Source of the DNA: Acidobacteriota bacterium | Lineage (GTDB): Bacteria > Acidobacteriota > Holophagae > Holophagales > Holophagaceae | Assembly (NCBI GenBank): GCA_016192145.1 | Contig: JACPUT010000017.1 | Location: forward strand, 62,001 to 126,000 | Direction of reading: 5' to 3' | DNA: 64,000 nt | In this document: in pieces, positions 54,376 to 63,767 of the stretch | How the letters are laid out: each line of letters starts with the position of its first letter | Numbering within the stretch: the stretch's first letter is position 1 | Program-made: the position numbers and the translations under genes | Notes under the pieces: generated by a model | Told to the model about the DNA's origin: nothing | The model's database searches: none | What the model saw: only the letters and a program-made list of their open reading frames with translations

Positions 54376-55191
54376 CTAGCCCCCGATCATGCGGGGCAGG
54401 AGCCGTGCCACCTGCTCCATGAGCGGCCGCAACCAGGTGGGCAGCTCCCGGAGGATGAAGCCCAGCAGGAGGAGGCCCAGGGAAATCTTCAGGGGGAAAC
54501 TCAGCTGGAGCAGTTGGAGCTGGGGCATGAACTTGCCCGCCACGCCCATGGCGAGGTCGAGCATGAAGAGCAGGGCGAGTACCGGGAAGGCCAACATGAA
54601 TCCCCGCCCGATGATCTGCCCGAGGAAAACCACCATCCCCAGCGCATCCACGGCGGGAAGGTGGCCCGGTGGCACCACCCGCCAGCTGTCGTGCAGGGCC
54701 TGGATGGCCACGTGGTGGAGCCCGGTGATGAAGAAGAGCAGCAGGGCCACCTGGCCCAGCAGGGAGCCCGCGACGGAGGTTGGGTTGGCACTCACGGGAT
54801 CCAGGAACTGCACGAAGGAGAACCCCATCTGCGTATCCATGAGGTTGCCGGCGAACGCCACGGCTTCGATGATCCAAGCCACGAGGGTGCCCAGCAGGAG
54901 ACCCACCGCGAGCTCCCCGGCCAGGGCGAAAACCATGTCGGGCAGGCCCCAATTCTTGGCGCCGGCCGGCATGGCGAGCGAGGGGGCCATGAGGGTGGCC
55001 AGACTCACGCCCAGCACCACCCGGAACTGGTTGGGCATGCGCTCAGCCCCGAATCCGGGCATGGCGCCCAGGAGGCCGCTCACCCGGGTCAGCGCCAGCA
55101 TCCAGATCAGAACGCGCTCCTGGGTGAGGGCCCAGGTTGCGGCGTTGGTGAGGGTGGGTGGCAACGTGGGCTGGAGCAGGGGTTGGAGCAT
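54376..55191 (-). CDS. fliR: Flagellar export protein FliR
   Basis: A 271-residue membrane protein with about six helices, in the order fliQ-fliR-flhB. RVSGLLGAMPGFG, VALAGELAVGLLLG, and MGFSFVQFLDP are conserved FliR segments. It forms the helical core of the export gate with FliP and FliQ. Confidence 0.93.
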   Translation of the reverse strand: MLQPLLQPTLPPTLTNAATWALTQERVLIWMLALTRVSGLLGAMPGFGAERMPNQFRVVLGVSLATLMAPSLAMPAGAKNWGLPDMVFALAGELAVGLLLGTLVAWIIEAVAFAGNLMDTQMGFSFVQFLDPVSANPTSVAGSLLGQVALLLFFITGLHHVAIQALHDSWRVVPPGHLPAVDALGMVVFLGQIIGRGFMLAFPVLALLFMLDLAMGVAGKFMPQLQLLQLSFPLKISLGLLLLGFILRELPTWLRPLMEQVARLLPRMIGG

Positions 55192-55201
55192 GGCCGGGCT
55201 C

Positions 55202-55480
55202 CTATCCCAATCCGCGGGTGACCGGGCCCCAATCCGTGAACATCCGGATGGCGAAAGCGCCCATCACCCGAATCATCCAGGGGAAGGTGGCCACCACCAC
55301 GACCATCACCACCACCATCTTGGGCACGAAGGCGATGGTCTGATCCTGCAGGCTGGTGACCACCTGGAAGATGGACACCATGAGGCCGACGATCAGGGAG
55401 ACCAGGAGGGCCGGGCCCGCGACCATGAGCGAGGTCTTCAGGGCGTCCTGGGCCAGCTTGGCGATGACGAGCTCGTTCAT
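55202..55480 (-). CDS. fliQ: Flagellar export protein FliQ
   Basis: A 92-residue protein with two membrane helices: ALLVSLIVGLMVSIFQVVTSLQDQTIAFVPK split around the conserved QDQT motif, then a second helix. It is part of the FliPQR export gate. Its start and ribosome site lie in a duplicated copy of the fliP 3' end, and the stop is 10 nt before fliR. Confidence 0.95.
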   Translation of the reverse strand: MNELVIAKLAQDALKTSLMVAGPALLVSLIVGLMVSIFQVVTSLQDQTIAFVPKMVVVMVVVVATFPWMIRVMGAFAIRMFTDWGPVTRGLG

Positions 55481-55665
55481 CCCGTGTACCCCCGGACGAG
55501 GCTGCTCACGATGAGGTACCAGCCGTCGACCTCCCGCACTCCGCGAGCGGTGGCGAGCGGGAGCACCGTGCGAGGCACGGTGCGATAGAAGGGAGAGATG
55601 GTCGAATGGATCATCCCGTATACCCCCGAACGAGGCTGCTCACGATGAGGTACCAGCCGTCGACC
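55477..55665. repeat. Duplicated fliP/fliQ junction: 55-nt direct repeats flanking a 79-nt hairpin insert
   Basis: Copies at 55477-55531 and 55611-55665 match at 53 of 55 positions. The right copy is the real end of fliP, including the stop. The left copy still encodes the fliP tail in frame up to a TGA that overlaps the fliQ ATG (ATGA). Between them (55532-55610) is unique sequence with a perfect 9-bp stem GCACCGTGC / GCACGGTGC (55563-55571, 55575-55583) and a second stem CTCCCGC / GCGGGAG. The plan is the same as at 52454-52593. Confidence 0.88.
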
Positions 55666-56354
55666 ATCACGAAGAGGAGCACCTTGAAGGGAAGGGATAT
55701 GACCACGGGCGGCAGCATCATCATGCCCATGCTCAGGAGGACGCTGGCCACCACCATGTCCACCACGAGGAAGGGCAGGAAGATCATGAAGCCGATCTCG
55801 AAGGCGGTCTTCAGCTCGCTGATCATGAAGGCGGGCAGGAGGGCGGCCATGGGGACGTCGGCCTTGGTCTGGGGGGCGGGGGCCTTGGCCAGCCGGAGGA
55901 AGAGGCTCAGATCCTTCTTGCGGGTGTGCCGGAGCATGAACACCTTGAGCGGCGCGCCGGTGCGCTCGAAGGCCTGATCCACCGTCAGCTCATTGCGGTT
56001 CAGCGGCTGGATCACCTGCGTGTTGATCTCGTTGATGGTGGGGCCCATCACGAAGAAGGTGAGGACCAGGGAGAGGCTGATGAGCACCTGGTTGCTGGGG
56101 GTCTGCTGAGTGCCCAGGCCCTGCCGGAGGAAGTGCATGACCACCACCATGCGGGTGAAGGAGGTCATGGTCATCAGGATGGTGGGGGCCAGGGTGAGGA
56201 TGGTGAGCACCATGGCCGCCTGCAGGGCCGTGCTCAGCCCGGGACCAGTGGGGCTCTTGCCGAAGTTCACGCTCACGGAGGGAAGGGGGGCGGCGCTGGC
56301 CGCCGTGCAGGCGAGCAGGATCAGGGCGGGGAGGATCAGGCGCCGGAGCTTCAC
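55611..56354 (-). CDS. fliP: Flagellar export protein FliP
   Basis: A 247-residue protein with a signal peptide (about 1-21) and four membrane helices. LTLAPTILMTMTSFTRMVVV, the QPLNR region, and the C-terminal MGMMMLPPVVISLPFKVLLF are FliP hallmarks. It starts at GTG 56354, overlapping fliO by 4 nt. Its last 18 codons are duplicated between it and fliQ. Confidence 0.95.
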   Translation of the reverse strand: MKLRRLILPALILLACTAASAAPLPSVSVNFGKSPTGPGLSTALQAAMVLTILTLAPTILMTMTSFTRMVVVMHFLRQGLGTQQTPSNQVLISLSLVLTFFVMGPTINEINTQVIQPLNRNELTVDQAFERTGAPLKVFMLRHTRKKDLSLFLRLAKAPAPQTKADVPMAALLPAFMISELKTAFEIGFMIFLPFLVVDMVVASVLLSMGMMMLPPVVISLPFKVLLFVMVDGWYLIVSSLVRGYTG

Positions 56355-56857
56355 TGGCCCTCCTCCTGCTTCAGCCGGGCTTCCATCTCCTTCACGGGGA
56401 CGGGGTGGGTCATTTCCACGGCTGCGGCCACCTGATCCCGGAACGCCCCTGGGGCGGCGTTCTCAAGGCCATCCAGGCGGGCCAGCATGGAAATGCCCTG
56501 GGGGTGGAGGGCGATGAGGAAGCGCTCCCCCTCGGCCTCAAGGATGCTCACATAGCGGCGATCGCCCAGGGCCAAGGTCTCGGCCACCTTGAGCCTGCCG
56601 CCGCCGGAGCCGGGCAGGTGCTTGCGGCCGTATTTCTTCAGGGCCCAGAGGCTCGCCCCGGCGAGGCCGAGCACCACGAGCAGGGAGCCGAAGGCCTGGA
56701 AGCCGCTGGGGCCCGCCTCGGGTTGGGCAGTGGGTGTCGTCTTTCCGTCCTCCAGCTGGATCGGCTGGGCCAACTCCTTTTGGGCAGGGGTCGGCGCAGG
56801 CTGCGCCCCCAGGGCGGAACCCAGCAGGCACAAGCAGATGAGGGTGTTACGCAGCAC
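56351..56857 (-). CDS. fliO: Flagellar assembly protein FliO
   Basis: A 168-residue protein: signal-like N-terminus, one membrane helix (about 53-70, LLVVLGLAGASLWALK), then the FliO cytosolic motif LKVAETLALGDRRYVSILEAEG. FliO helps assemble the FliP ring. It starts at GTG 56857 after GGGAG and is first of the fliO-P-Q-R-flhB group. Confidence 0.87.
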   Translation of the reverse strand: MLRNTLICLCLLGSALGAQPAPTPAQKELAQPIQLEDGKTTPTAQPEAGPSGFQAFGSLLVVLGLAGASLWALKKYGRKHLPGSGGGRLKVAETLALGDRRYVSILEAEGERFLIALHPQGISMLARLDGLENAAPGAFRDQVAAAVEMTHPVPVKEMEARLKQEEGQ

Positions 56858-56875
56858 GACGGACTCCCGACAGGG

Positions 56876-56903
56876 GATCCTTACAGCGCGAGGGGGATGC
56901 CAA
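56876..56903 (-). promoter_or_regulatory. Possible sigma54-type promoter of the fliO operon
   Basis: On the reverse strand TTGGCATCCCCCTCGC has GG and GC dinucleotides exactly 10 nt apart, as sigma54 requires, about 30 nt before the fliO start. The -24 element is good (TTGGCAT); the -12 element (TCGC instead of TTGC) is not. Flagellar operons are often sigma54-dependent, which raises the likelihood modestly. Confidence 0.3.
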
Positions 56904-56934
56904 GGCCGGGGGGTTACGGCTCCGGGGGCAGAAA

Positions 56935-57110
56935 GGAGCTGAACGCGGAGGGCGCGAAGGGGCGCGGAGAACGCGGAGAAAGACTAGGGACTGGAGGGCC
57001 AACGCCTGGACGGAGGCCCCAGTGCCTCGTCTGTTTAGCGCCTGTTTTTTCATTTCCTCTGCTTTTCTCCGCGCCCTCCGCGTCCCTCCGCGCCCTCAGC
57101 GTCCAGCCCC
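56935..57110. repeat. Nested inverted-repeat island with 48-nt arms (CTCCGCG words)
   Basis: Arms at 56935-56982 and 57063-57110 are complementary at 40 of 48 positions. They consist of 9-nt words of the form CTCCGCGTC/CTCCGCGCC. A weaker inner pairing (ACTGG/CCAGT and GGGCC/GGCCC) lies within the loop. It occupies most of the 327-bp gap between the divergent fliO and molybdenum-hydroxylase genes. Repeats built on this CTCCGCG word are seen in diverse bacteria. Confidence 0.75.
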
Positions 57111-57184
57111 ATTTTAGATTTACCCCCCACCTTTCCTGGCGGAGTACGATGGATCCCTTCCGATCCTTCCATCCGAGGTGAGCC

Positions 57185-57646
57185 ATGCCGGTTTTCAACC
57201 TCTCCATCAACGGTCGATCCCGCGCGGTCGATGTCGAAGGCGATACTCCCCTCCTGTGGGTGCTCCGGGATCACTTGGGCCTCACGGGTACGAAATTCGG
57301 CTGCGGGCTGGGCGTCTGCGGTTCCTGCACGCTGCATGTGGATGGCGAGGCCCAGCGGGCCTGCCAGCTGCCCGTGAGCCAGGTGAAGGGCAAGATCACC
57401 ACCATCGAGGGTCTCAGCGCCAAGGGCGACCACCCGGTTCAGAAGGCTTGGATCGCCTGCGACGTGGCCCAGTGCGGGTACTGCCAGCCGGGCCAGATCA
57501 TGCAGGCCTGCGCCCTGCTGAAGCAGCACGCCCATCCCACGGATGCCCAGATCGACGCGGGCATGGCCGAGAACATCTGCCGCTGCGGCACCTATCTGAG
57601 GATTCGAGACGCCATCCATCTCGCTGCGAAGGGAGGTGTGAAATGA
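57185..57646 (+). CDS. 2Fe-2S subunit of a molybdenum hydroxylase (IorA/CoxS-like)
   Basis: A 153-residue iron-sulfur protein. The plant-type cluster is bound by Cys40, 45, 48 and 60 ([19 protein letters not shown]), the second by Cys97, 100, 132 and 134 ([19 protein letters not shown]). It passes electrons from the Mo site to an external acceptor. As in isoquinoline 1-oxidoreductase there is no FAD subunit gene. Stop and next start overlap (ATGA). Confidence 0.92.
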   Translation: MPVFNLSINGRSRAVDVEGDTPLLWVLRDHLGLTGTKFGCGLGVCGSCTLHVDGEAQRACQLPVSQVKGKITTIEGLSAKGDHPVQKAWIACDVAQCGYCQPGQIMQACALLKQHAHPTDAQIDAGMAENICRCGTYLRIRDAIHLAAKGGVK

Positions 57647-59796
57647 CCACCCGCCGCGAGTTCCTCCAGCACACGGGCTGCCTGGCCCTGGCCTTCAACG
57701 TGCCCATGACCCTGAAGGGCTTCGAGCCCCAGGCCAAGGCCCCCGCCAAAGCCGCGCCCTTGGAGCCCAATGGCTTCCTCCGCATCGATCCCGATGGAAG
57801 CGTCACCGTGTGGGCCACCCGCAGCGAGATGGGGCAGGGGGTCCGCACCAGCATGGCCATGGCCGTGGCTGAAGAGCTGGAGGCGGACTGGACGAAGGTG
57901 AAGGTGCAGCAGGCCACCACGGCTCCCCGTTTCGGCGATCTGGGCGTCACCGGTGGCAGCCAGACCACCCGCACCACCACGGAGGCCTTCCGCAAAGTGG
58001 GGGCCCAGGCCCGGGAGATGCTCCTCCAGGCCGCCGCCGACGAATGGAAGGTGGCCAAGTCCGACTGCCGGGCCGAGGGGGGCTTCGTGCTCGGGCCCGG
58101 GGGGAAGAAGGCGGGCTTCGGCACCCTGGTGGCCACGGCCGCCAAGCTCACGCCGCCCAAGGAACCCCCCCTCAAGGCGAAGAAGGACTTCAAGATCCTC
58201 GGCAAGGACACCCTCCGCCTGGATGGCCCCGCCATCGTCAGCGGTCGCGCCCACTTCGGCACGGACGTGAAACGCCCCGGCATGCTCGTGGCGAGTATCG
58301 AACGGTGCCCCGTCTTCGGCGGGAAGCTCAAATCCTTCGATGCCTCCGCCGCGCTGAAGCAGCCCGGAGTGAAGCAGGTGGTGGCCGTGCCCAGCGGGGT
58401 GGCGGTGATCGCCAGGGATACCTGGAGCGCCTTCTCCGGCCGGGAGTTCCTGAAGGTTCAATGGGAGGAGGGCCCCGCCGCGCAGGTGGACAGCGCCGCC
58501 CTCCGGAAGCAGTTCGAGGAGCGCCTGAAGACTCCCGGGAAGGTCGTCCGCACGGAAGGCGATGCCGCCAAAGGGATGGAGGGCGCCGCCAAGAAGCTGG
58601 AAGCCACCTACGACGCCCCCTTCCTCGCCCACGCCACCATGGAACCCATGGTCGCCGTGGCGGACGTGAAGAAGGACCGCTGCGATATCTGGGCACCCTC
58701 CCAAGCTCCGGGCTGGTCCATGGCGGCCGTGACGAAACTGACCGGGCTCAAGGCCGAGCAGATCGAGGTGCATGTCCCCCTGCTGGGGGGAGGCTTCGGT
58801 CGCCGCGCCATGCCCGACTTCCTGTTGGACGCGGTGGCCTGCTCCAAGGCCGCGGGGGCTCCCGTGAAGGTGCAGTGGACCCGGCAGGACGACATGCGCC
58901 ATGACGGCTACCGCCCCGCCACCCTCCATCACATCGAGGGCGGACTGGATGACAAGGGCGCCCTCACGGCCTGGCGGCACCGTTTCGCCGGCCCCTCCAT
59001 CGCGGTGGCCGCGGGCCTGCCCTGGCCCCCGGAGTCCACCGAGCTCAGTGGCGCCGCCGACCTGGCCTACGCGGTGCCCAACCTCGAGGTGCAGTGGGCC
59101 CAATCGGAAACGCCCGTGCCGCTCTGGTTCTGGCGCGCCGTGCCCGCCAGTTTCAATCCCTTCGTCACGGAGTGCTTCCTGGACGAGCTGGCCCATGCCG
59201 CGGGCAAGGATCCCCTGGCCTTCCGGCTGGAGTTGATGCACGCAGCCCCCCGCAAGGTCGGCAAGGACACCGTGGCGCCCGATCGGTTGAGGGGTGTGCT
59301 TGCGCTCGCCGCGGCCAAGGCCGACTGGGGAAAGCCCCTGCCCAAGGGCTGGGGCCGCGGCATCGCCGCCCACCCCTACCTGGACTGCGGCACCTATGTG
59401 GCCGAGGTGGCGGAAGTGGAAGTCAAGGGCGATGGCACCCTCCGCGTGCATCGCGTGGTCTGCGCCGTGGACTGCGGGCAGGTGCTCAATCCCCTCAACG
59501 TGAAGGCGCAGATGGAAGGCGCCGTGGCCTACGGCCTCTCCGCCGCGCTCCATGGCGAAATCACCCTCGAGAAGGGGCGGGTGCAGCAGCAATCCTTCAA
59601 GGACTACCCCGTGCTGCGCATCGCGGACATGCCCAAGGTGGAGGTTCATTTCGTCGAAAGCGACCTACCCCCCGGCGGCGTGGGCGAACCGGGCCTGCCA
59701 CCCGTGGCGCCGGCCGTGGCCAACGCGGTCTTCGCCGCCACGGGGAAGCGCCTGCGCAGCATGCCCTTCCTGCCCGAGAAAGTGCTCAAGGCTTGA
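57643..59796 (+). CDS. Molybdopterin-binding subunit of an aldehyde/isoquinoline oxidoreductase-type enzyme
   Basis: A 717-residue protein of the xanthine dehydrogenase family, IorB type. The Tat-like start ([16 protein letters not shown]) suggests export of the folded enzyme to the periplasm. Mo-pterin contacts are visible as [44 protein letters not shown], and the catalytic Glu region [18 protein letters not shown]. It hydroxylates an aldehyde or N-heterocycle; the substrate is unknown. It is cotranscribed with the 2Fe-2S subunit and two Mo-cofactor maturation genes. Confidence 0.9.
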   Translation: MTTRREFLQHTGCLALAFNVPMTLKGFEPQAKAPAKAAPLEPNGFLRIDPDGSVTVWATRSEMGQGVRTSMAMAVAEELEADWTKVKVQQATTAPRFGDLGVTGGSQTTRTTTEAFRKVGAQAREMLLQAAADEWKVAKSDCRAEGGFVLGPGGKKAGFGTLVATAAKLTPPKEPPLKAKKDFKILGKDTLRLDGPAIVSGRAHFGTDVKRPGMLVASIERCPVFGGKLKSFDASAALKQPGVKQVVAVPSGVAVIARDTWSAFSGREFLKVQWEEGPAAQVDSAALRKQFEERLKTPGKVVRTEGDAAKGMEGAAKKLEATYDAPFLAHATMEPMVAVADVKKDRCDIWAPSQAPGWSMAAVTKLTGLKAEQIEVHVPLLGGGFGRRAMPDFLLDAVACSKAAGAPVKVQWTRQDDMRHDGYRPATLHHIEGGLDDKGALTAWRHRFAGPSIAVAAGLPWPPESTELSGAADLAYAVPNLEVQWAQSETPVPLWFWRAVPASFNPFVTECFLDELAHAAGKDPLAFRLELMHAAPRKVGKDTVAPDRLRGVLALAAAKADWGKPLPKGWGRGIAAHPYLDCGTYVAEVAEVEVKGDGTLRVHRVVCAVDCGQVLNPLNVKAQMEGAVAYGLSAALHGEITLEKGRVQQQSFKDYPVLRIADMPKVEVHFVESDLPPGGVGEPGLPPVAPAVANAVFAATGKRLRSMPFLPEKVLKA

Positions 59797-60722
59797 AGGA
59801 GCTGCGGGACATCCACCGCCTCCTCCGAGAGGCCCAGGAGCCCCTCGCCCTAGCCACCCTCGTGGCGGCGGAGGGGGCCAGCTACCGCCGCCCGGGAGCC
59901 CACCTCCTCACGGATGGGCACCGGGTGATCCGGGGAAGCCTCAGCGGGGGATGCCTGGAGGGGGAAGTGATGGCCCGAGCCCGGGAGGTGTTGGCGGATG
60001 GGACGCCGCGGCTGCTCACCTATGATCTGCGGGGCGACGCCGATCTGGTTTGGGGCAGCGGCATGGGGTGCGAGGGCCTGCTCACGGTGCGGGTCTCCAA
60101 GGTGGAGCCGGGCAACCTCCCCGCCTGGATGGGTGAGGTGCAGGAGGCGTGGGCGCGCCGTGAAGGGGTTCACCTCCTCCTTCCCCGGGAGGCCGCGTCC
60201 GAGCTCCGGGTGGTTGGCGCCCCCGAGGCGGCCTCCATCTCCCTGCCACCACCCCTGGCCCTCTGGATCTGGGGTGGGGACGAGGATAGCCAGCTGCTGG
60301 CCCAGCTCGCCATGGCCCTGGGCTGGTTCGTGGGCGTGGCGGATCATCGCCCGGCCTTCGTGGCGAAGGGGAGGTTTCCCGGAGCGGACGATCTCAGGGC
60401 CGGGCACCCGGAGCAGATCATCCCCTCGCTGCCGCTGGATGCCCGGAGCGCAGTCGTTCTCCTCACCCATAACTACCTCAAGGACCTGGACTCGCTGAGG
60501 CTGTTGCTGAAGACTGGCGCCGGCTACCTGGGCCTCATGGGTTCCCGGGCCCGCTGCGCCCGGATCAGGGCGGAGCTGGATTGCCCGGATGCGCGGCTGC
60601 ATGCGCCGGTGGGGCTGGATCTGGGCTCCCGCGCGCCGGAAGCGGTGGCCCTGTCCATCCTGGCGGAGATCCAGGCCGCGCTCGAGGGCGGCACGGCCCG
60701 GCCCCTGTCGGAGGCTCGATGA
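59793..60722 (+). CDS. XdhC/CoxI-family molybdenum cofactor maturation protein
   Basis: A 309-residue protein. [20 protein letters not shown] and [17 protein letters not shown] are the XdhC N-terminal motifs; the C-terminal Rossmann part has [28 protein letters not shown] and [11 protein letters not shown]. It binds and sulfurates/inserts the molybdenum cofactor of the preceding enzyme. The start is TTG 59793, overlapping the previous stop (TTGA); no ATG or GTG fits. Confidence 0.87.
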   Translation: MKELRDIHRLLREAQEPLALATLVAAEGASYRRPGAHLLTDGHRVIRGSLSGGCLEGEVMARAREVLADGTPRLLTYDLRGDADLVWGSGMGCEGLLTVRVSKVEPGNLPAWMGEVQEAWARREGVHLLLPREAASELRVVGAPEAASISLPPPLALWIWGGDEDSQLLAQLAMALGWFVGVADHRPAFVAKGRFPGADDLRAGHPEQIIPSLPLDARSAVVLLTHNYLKDLDSLRLLLKTGAGYLGLMGSRARCARIRAELDCPDARLHAPVGLDLGSRAPEAVALSILAEIQAALEGGTARPLSEAR

Positions 60723-61279
60723 TCGCCGCCATCGTGCTGGCGGCCGGTGCCTCCCGGCGATTGGGCCAGCCCAAGCAACTGGTGGCGGTGGCGGGCGAGG
60801 CGCTGCTGCGAAAGGCGGTGCGCATGGCGCTGGAGGCGGGCTGCAGCCCGGTGATCCCGGTCCTCCCCACTGAGCACGATCGCTTCCTGGCGGTGCTGCA
60901 GGGGCTGGAGGTGAGCCCCTGCATCAACCTCCAGGCGGACGAAGGCATGGGGGCTTCCATCCGCGCGGGTGCTTTCGCGCTGCCTGCCGGTGCGGAGGGC
61001 GCCCTCCTGATGGCCGTGGATCAGGTGGCCGTGGACACGGATCTGCTCCGTAGGCTCGTGGCCGCATGGCGCTTGGATCCGCGGCGACCGGCGGGCTGCG
61101 CCTACGAAGGCCGCATCGGCATCCCGGCGCTCTTTCCGAAAAGCCTGTTTCCGGGGCTTCAGGCCTGCAATGGGGAGAGCGGAGCCAAAGGGCTGTTGGG
61201 GGGAGCCCTTCACGTGGCGTTTCCCCGGGGTGGTGATGACCTCGACACCCCGGAGGATCTGGCGCGATTCATGCGGTGA
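60719..61279 (+). CDS. MobA/MocA-like molybdenum cofactor nucleotidyltransferase
   Basis: A 186-residue NTP-transferase. IVLAAGASRRLGQPKQLVAV is the nucleotide-binding loop; the PKQL form suggests CTP:molybdopterin cytidylyltransferase (MocA), matching xanthine-dehydrogenase-type enzymes. MAVDQV and DLDTPEDLA complete the fold. It overlaps the XdhC gene by 4 nt and ends 11 nt inside the convergent hxlR gene. Confidence 0.88.
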   Translation: MIAAIVLAAGASRRLGQPKQLVAVAGEALLRKAVRMALEAGCSPVIPVLPTEHDRFLAVLQGLEVSPCINLQADEGMGASIRAGAFALPAGAEGALLMAVDQVAVDTDLLRRLVAAWRLDPRRPAGCAYEGRIGIPALFPKSLFPGLQACNGESGAKGLLGGALHVAFPRGGDDLDTPEDLARFMR

Positions 61280-61676
61280 GCGACTCGGGGCCCTTTTTCC
61301 TCGCGTGGGCCTTGCGGGCCTTCTCCACTTCCGGCAGGTGCTGGATGGCCCACTGGGAGAGCCCGCTCAGGGGCTCCTTCAGGGACTCGCCGAGGGGCGT
61401 GAGGCAGTACTCGGTGCGGGGCGGCACCTCGGGATAGATGGTGCGCTTCACGAGGCCATCCTCCTCCAGCTTGCGCAGGGTCTGCGTGAGCATCTTCTGG
61501 CTGATGCCGCCGATCTCCCGCTGCAGCTCCCCGTAGCGCTTGGTGCCGCTCCCGAGCAGGTAGATGATCAGGGCCGTCCACTTATCCGCGATGAGGTCCA
61601 GGACCATGCGCGTGGGGCACGCGGCGTGGAGCAGGTTGGTGGGGCATACCTTGCCTTCGGGGCCTTTGCTTACCAT
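61269..61676 (-). CDS. HxlR-family winged-helix regulator
   Basis: A 135-residue MarR-like regulator. LDLIADKWTALIIYLLGSGT, then RYGELQREIGGISQKMLTQTLRKLEEDGLV and EYCLTPLGESL are HxlR motifs. Cys11 and Cys20 flank the start of the first helix, a position used for thiol redox sensing in HxlR proteins such as YodB and HypR. It is divergent from the thioredoxin operon, with matching repeated sequences between them. Confidence 0.88.
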   Translation of the reverse strand: MVSKGPEGKVCPTNLLHAACPTRMVLDLIADKWTALIIYLLGSGTKRYGELQREIGGISQKMLTQTLRKLEEDGLVKRTIYPEVPPRTEYCLTPLGESLKEPLSGLSQWAIQHLPEVEKARKAHARKKGPESLTA

Positions 61677-61679
61677 CGG

Positions 61680-61727
61680 GTGCCTACCTTCCTAAATAGT
61701 GCCTACTTTCCAAAAGAGAGTAAGCAC
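61680..61727. promoter_or_regulatory. Candidate HxlR operator: two direct and one inverted GTGCCTAC sites
   Basis: GTGCCTACCTTCC (61680-61692) and GTGCCTACTTTCC (61699-61711) are direct repeats 19 nt apart. GAGAGTAAGCAC (61716-61727) is the inverted form, matching at 10 of 12. They lie between hxlR and the thioredoxin gene, right for control of both. Confidence 0.6.
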
Positions 61728-61780
61728 CTAAAGTTTCCCTCACGGCCCATTCGAATGCAAGGGTCGAAAGGAGCAAGCTC

Positions 61781-62101
61781 ATGTCCGCCCTCGTTTCCTC
61801 CATCACCGACGCCGAGTTCCAGGCCACCGTGGCCGAGGGCGTCACCCTCGTCGATTTCTGGGCCCCTTGGTGTGGGCCCTGCAAGATGGTCGCACCGGTG
61901 CTCGATGAGTTGGCCGGCGAGCTGCAGGGCCGGGCCCGCATCGCCAAGGTCAACGTGGACGACAACCCCGAGGTGGCCGGGTCCTTCGGGATCATGTCCA
62001 TCCCCACCCTGCTGCTCTTCAAGGACGGGAAGCCCGTAGGCAAGCTCGTGGGCGCCCAGCCCAAGGCGAGCCTTCAAGCCTTCGTCGAACAGGCGCTATG
62101 A
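61781..62101 (+). CDS. trxA: Thioredoxin
   Basis: A 106-residue thioredoxin with active site WCGPCK (Cys31, Cys34) in VDFWAPWCGPCKMVAPVLDE, then the cis-Pro region MSIPTLLLFKDG. It is the first gene of an operon divergent from hxlR, which suggests thiol stress induction. The symbol follows family habit; it may not be the cell's main thioredoxin. It overlaps the next gene by 4 nt. Confidence 0.93.
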   Translation: MSALVSSITDAEFQATVAEGVTLVDFWAPWCGPCKMVAPVLDELAGELQGRARIAKVNVDDNPEVAGSFGIMSIPTLLLFKDGKPVGKLVGAQPKASLQAFVEQAL

Positions 62102-62853
62102 AGACGGGCTACGCCGTGTCGACGCCCCGCATCCTCCGCGTTCCGATCCTGCCCATGGGCCTGGTCAACGCCCACCTCATCCTTGGGGAACAGGGCTGCA
62201 TCGTGGTGGACACGGGGTTGCCCGGCTCCGAAGGGAAGATCGAGCGGGCCCTTCGCCGCGAGGGGAAGGCGCTCCGGGACATCACCCTCATCGTGGTGAC
62301 CCACGGCCACGTGGATCACGCGGGCAGTGCCGCGCGGCTCCGGGAGCATTCGAAGGCTCCCATCGTGGCCCACGTGGGGGATGTCCGGCACCTTCGCCGA
62401 GAATTGCCGATGACCTTTTGCCCCACGGGGTGGTTCGGTCGCGCCTTCCTTCACACGCGACTGATGGTCCAGCCCTATGTGGGGTTCACTCCCGACCTTT
62501 TGTTGGCTGAAGGGGAAGCGCTCGATCTCGCCCCCTACGGGTTCCAAGGCATGGTGCGATCCACCCCGGGGCACACGGCGGGTTCCATCTCCGTGGTGTT
62601 GACTTCCCGGGATGTCTTCGTAGGCGACCTGATCGCCTCCGGGCTGCTTCTGGGGGGCATCGCGCGGACAGGCCATGCGAAACGGCCCCCCTTTGAAGAT
62701 GATCCCGCCCGGGTGGCCCAAGAGCTGATGCGCTTGGTCGAAGCGGGTGCCCAGCGCTTTTACATGGGGCATGGCGGGCCTTTGCCGGCCGGTGAAGTGC
62801 GCCGCCACGCCCTCCATCTGAAATTCCTCAGTCCCATCAAGGAGCTCCCATGA
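62098..62853 (+). CDS. MBL-fold metallo-hydrolase
   Basis: A 251-residue metallo-beta-lactamase-fold enzyme: THGHVDHAGSA (HxHxDH), the next His in VAHVGD, STPGHTAGSISV, and Asp in DVFVGDLIASG. The substrate is unknown; small cytosolic MBL enzymes of this kind hydrolyse thioesters or lactones. Overlaps on both sides (ATGA) tie it to thioredoxin and the NmrA-like gene. Confidence 0.87.
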   Translation: MKTGYAVSTPRILRVPILPMGLVNAHLILGEQGCIVVDTGLPGSEGKIERALRREGKALRDITLIVVTHGHVDHAGSAARLREHSKAPIVAHVGDVRHLRRELPMTFCPTGWFGRAFLHTRLMVQPYVGFTPDLLLAEGEALDLAPYGFQGMVRSTPGHTAGSISVVLTSRDVFVGDLIASGLLLGGIARTGHAKRPPFEDDPARVAQELMRLVEAGAQRFYMGHGGPLPAGEVRRHALHLKFLSPIKELP

Positions 62854-63698
62854 TCCTCATCACCGGTCCCACGGGCAAAGTCGGCCAGGCCCTCATCGAT
62901 GCCCTCCTGGCCAAGGGCGCGGCCTTCAAGGCCCTCGCCCGCAGCGACGCCTCCGCGAAGGCTCTGGAAGCCAAGGGGGTGGCCGTCGTACGGGGCGAAC
63001 TCTCCGATCTGGCCTCCGCCCTCAAGGGCATCGACACCCTTTTCTTGCTCTCCTCCTCCGCGGATCCCTACGCGGCCGAGGCGCCCGCCGTCGCCGCCGC
63101 CCAAGCCGCCGACGTGAAGAAGGTGGTGAAGCTCTCCGCCTACGGCGCCCATGCGGATGCCGCCAACCCCTTCTTCCGGGGCCATGCCCGGGTGGAGCGC
63201 CTGCTGGAGGAGAGCGGCCTGGCCTGGACCTCCCTGCGCCCCAGCTTCTTCATGCAGAACTGGGTCATCTACAACGCCGCCGCCATCCAGGCCGGCCAGC
63301 CCGTCTACGCCAACGCCGGCACCGGCCGCATGGGCAGCATCGACGTGCGGGATATCGCCGACGTGGCCGTGGCCGCCCTCACCGAAGGGGGCCATGAGGG
63401 TCGCATCTACGACCTCAGCGGGCCCGAGTCCCTCTCGCAGGGCGAGGTGGCCGCCAAGCTCGCGAAGCTGCTGAGTCGCGACGTCGCCTACGTGCCGGTC
63501 CCCGACGAAGCCGCCTACCAGGCCATGCTCGGCATGGGCATGCCCGCCGACTACACGTGGGCCCTCGTCACGTTGAACCAGGCCGTGCGCCGGGGCCTCG
63601 CGGACTTCACCACCCAGAACGTGCAGCTGGTGACGGGCCACGCGCCCCGCGCCTTCGACACCTTCCTTTCCGAAAACCTGGCCGCCTTCCAGGCCTGA
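62850..63698 (+). CDS. NmrA-like / NAD(P)H-binding SDR-type protein
   Basis: A 282-residue Rossmann protein. ILITGPTGKVGQALIDALL binds NAD(P)H; VKLSAYGAHADAANPFFRGH, LAWTSLRPSFFMQNW and YDLSGPESLSQGEVA match the NmrA/azoreductase-like (QorB) branch. Such proteins reduce quinones or sense the redox state, consistent with the thioredoxin operon. It overlaps the MBL gene by 4 nt. Confidence 0.87.
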   Translation: MILITGPTGKVGQALIDALLAKGAAFKALARSDASAKALEAKGVAVVRGELSDLASALKGIDTLFLLSSSADPYAAEAPAVAAAQAADVKKVVKLSAYGAHADAANPFFRGHARVERLLEESGLAWTSLRPSFFMQNWVIYNAAAIQAGQPVYANAGTGRMGSIDVRDIADVAVAALTEGGHEGRIYDLSGPESLSQGEVAAKLAKLLSRDVAYVPVPDEAAYQAMLGMGMPADYTWALVTLNQAVRRGLADFTTQNVQLVTGHAPRAFDTFLSENLAAFQA

Positions 63699-63767
63699 TC
63701 CCCCCTCAACCCCCTCGGCCACCGGGATCCGCCCGGTCCGGCCTCGCCTGCTCAAAAAGGAGCCCCC

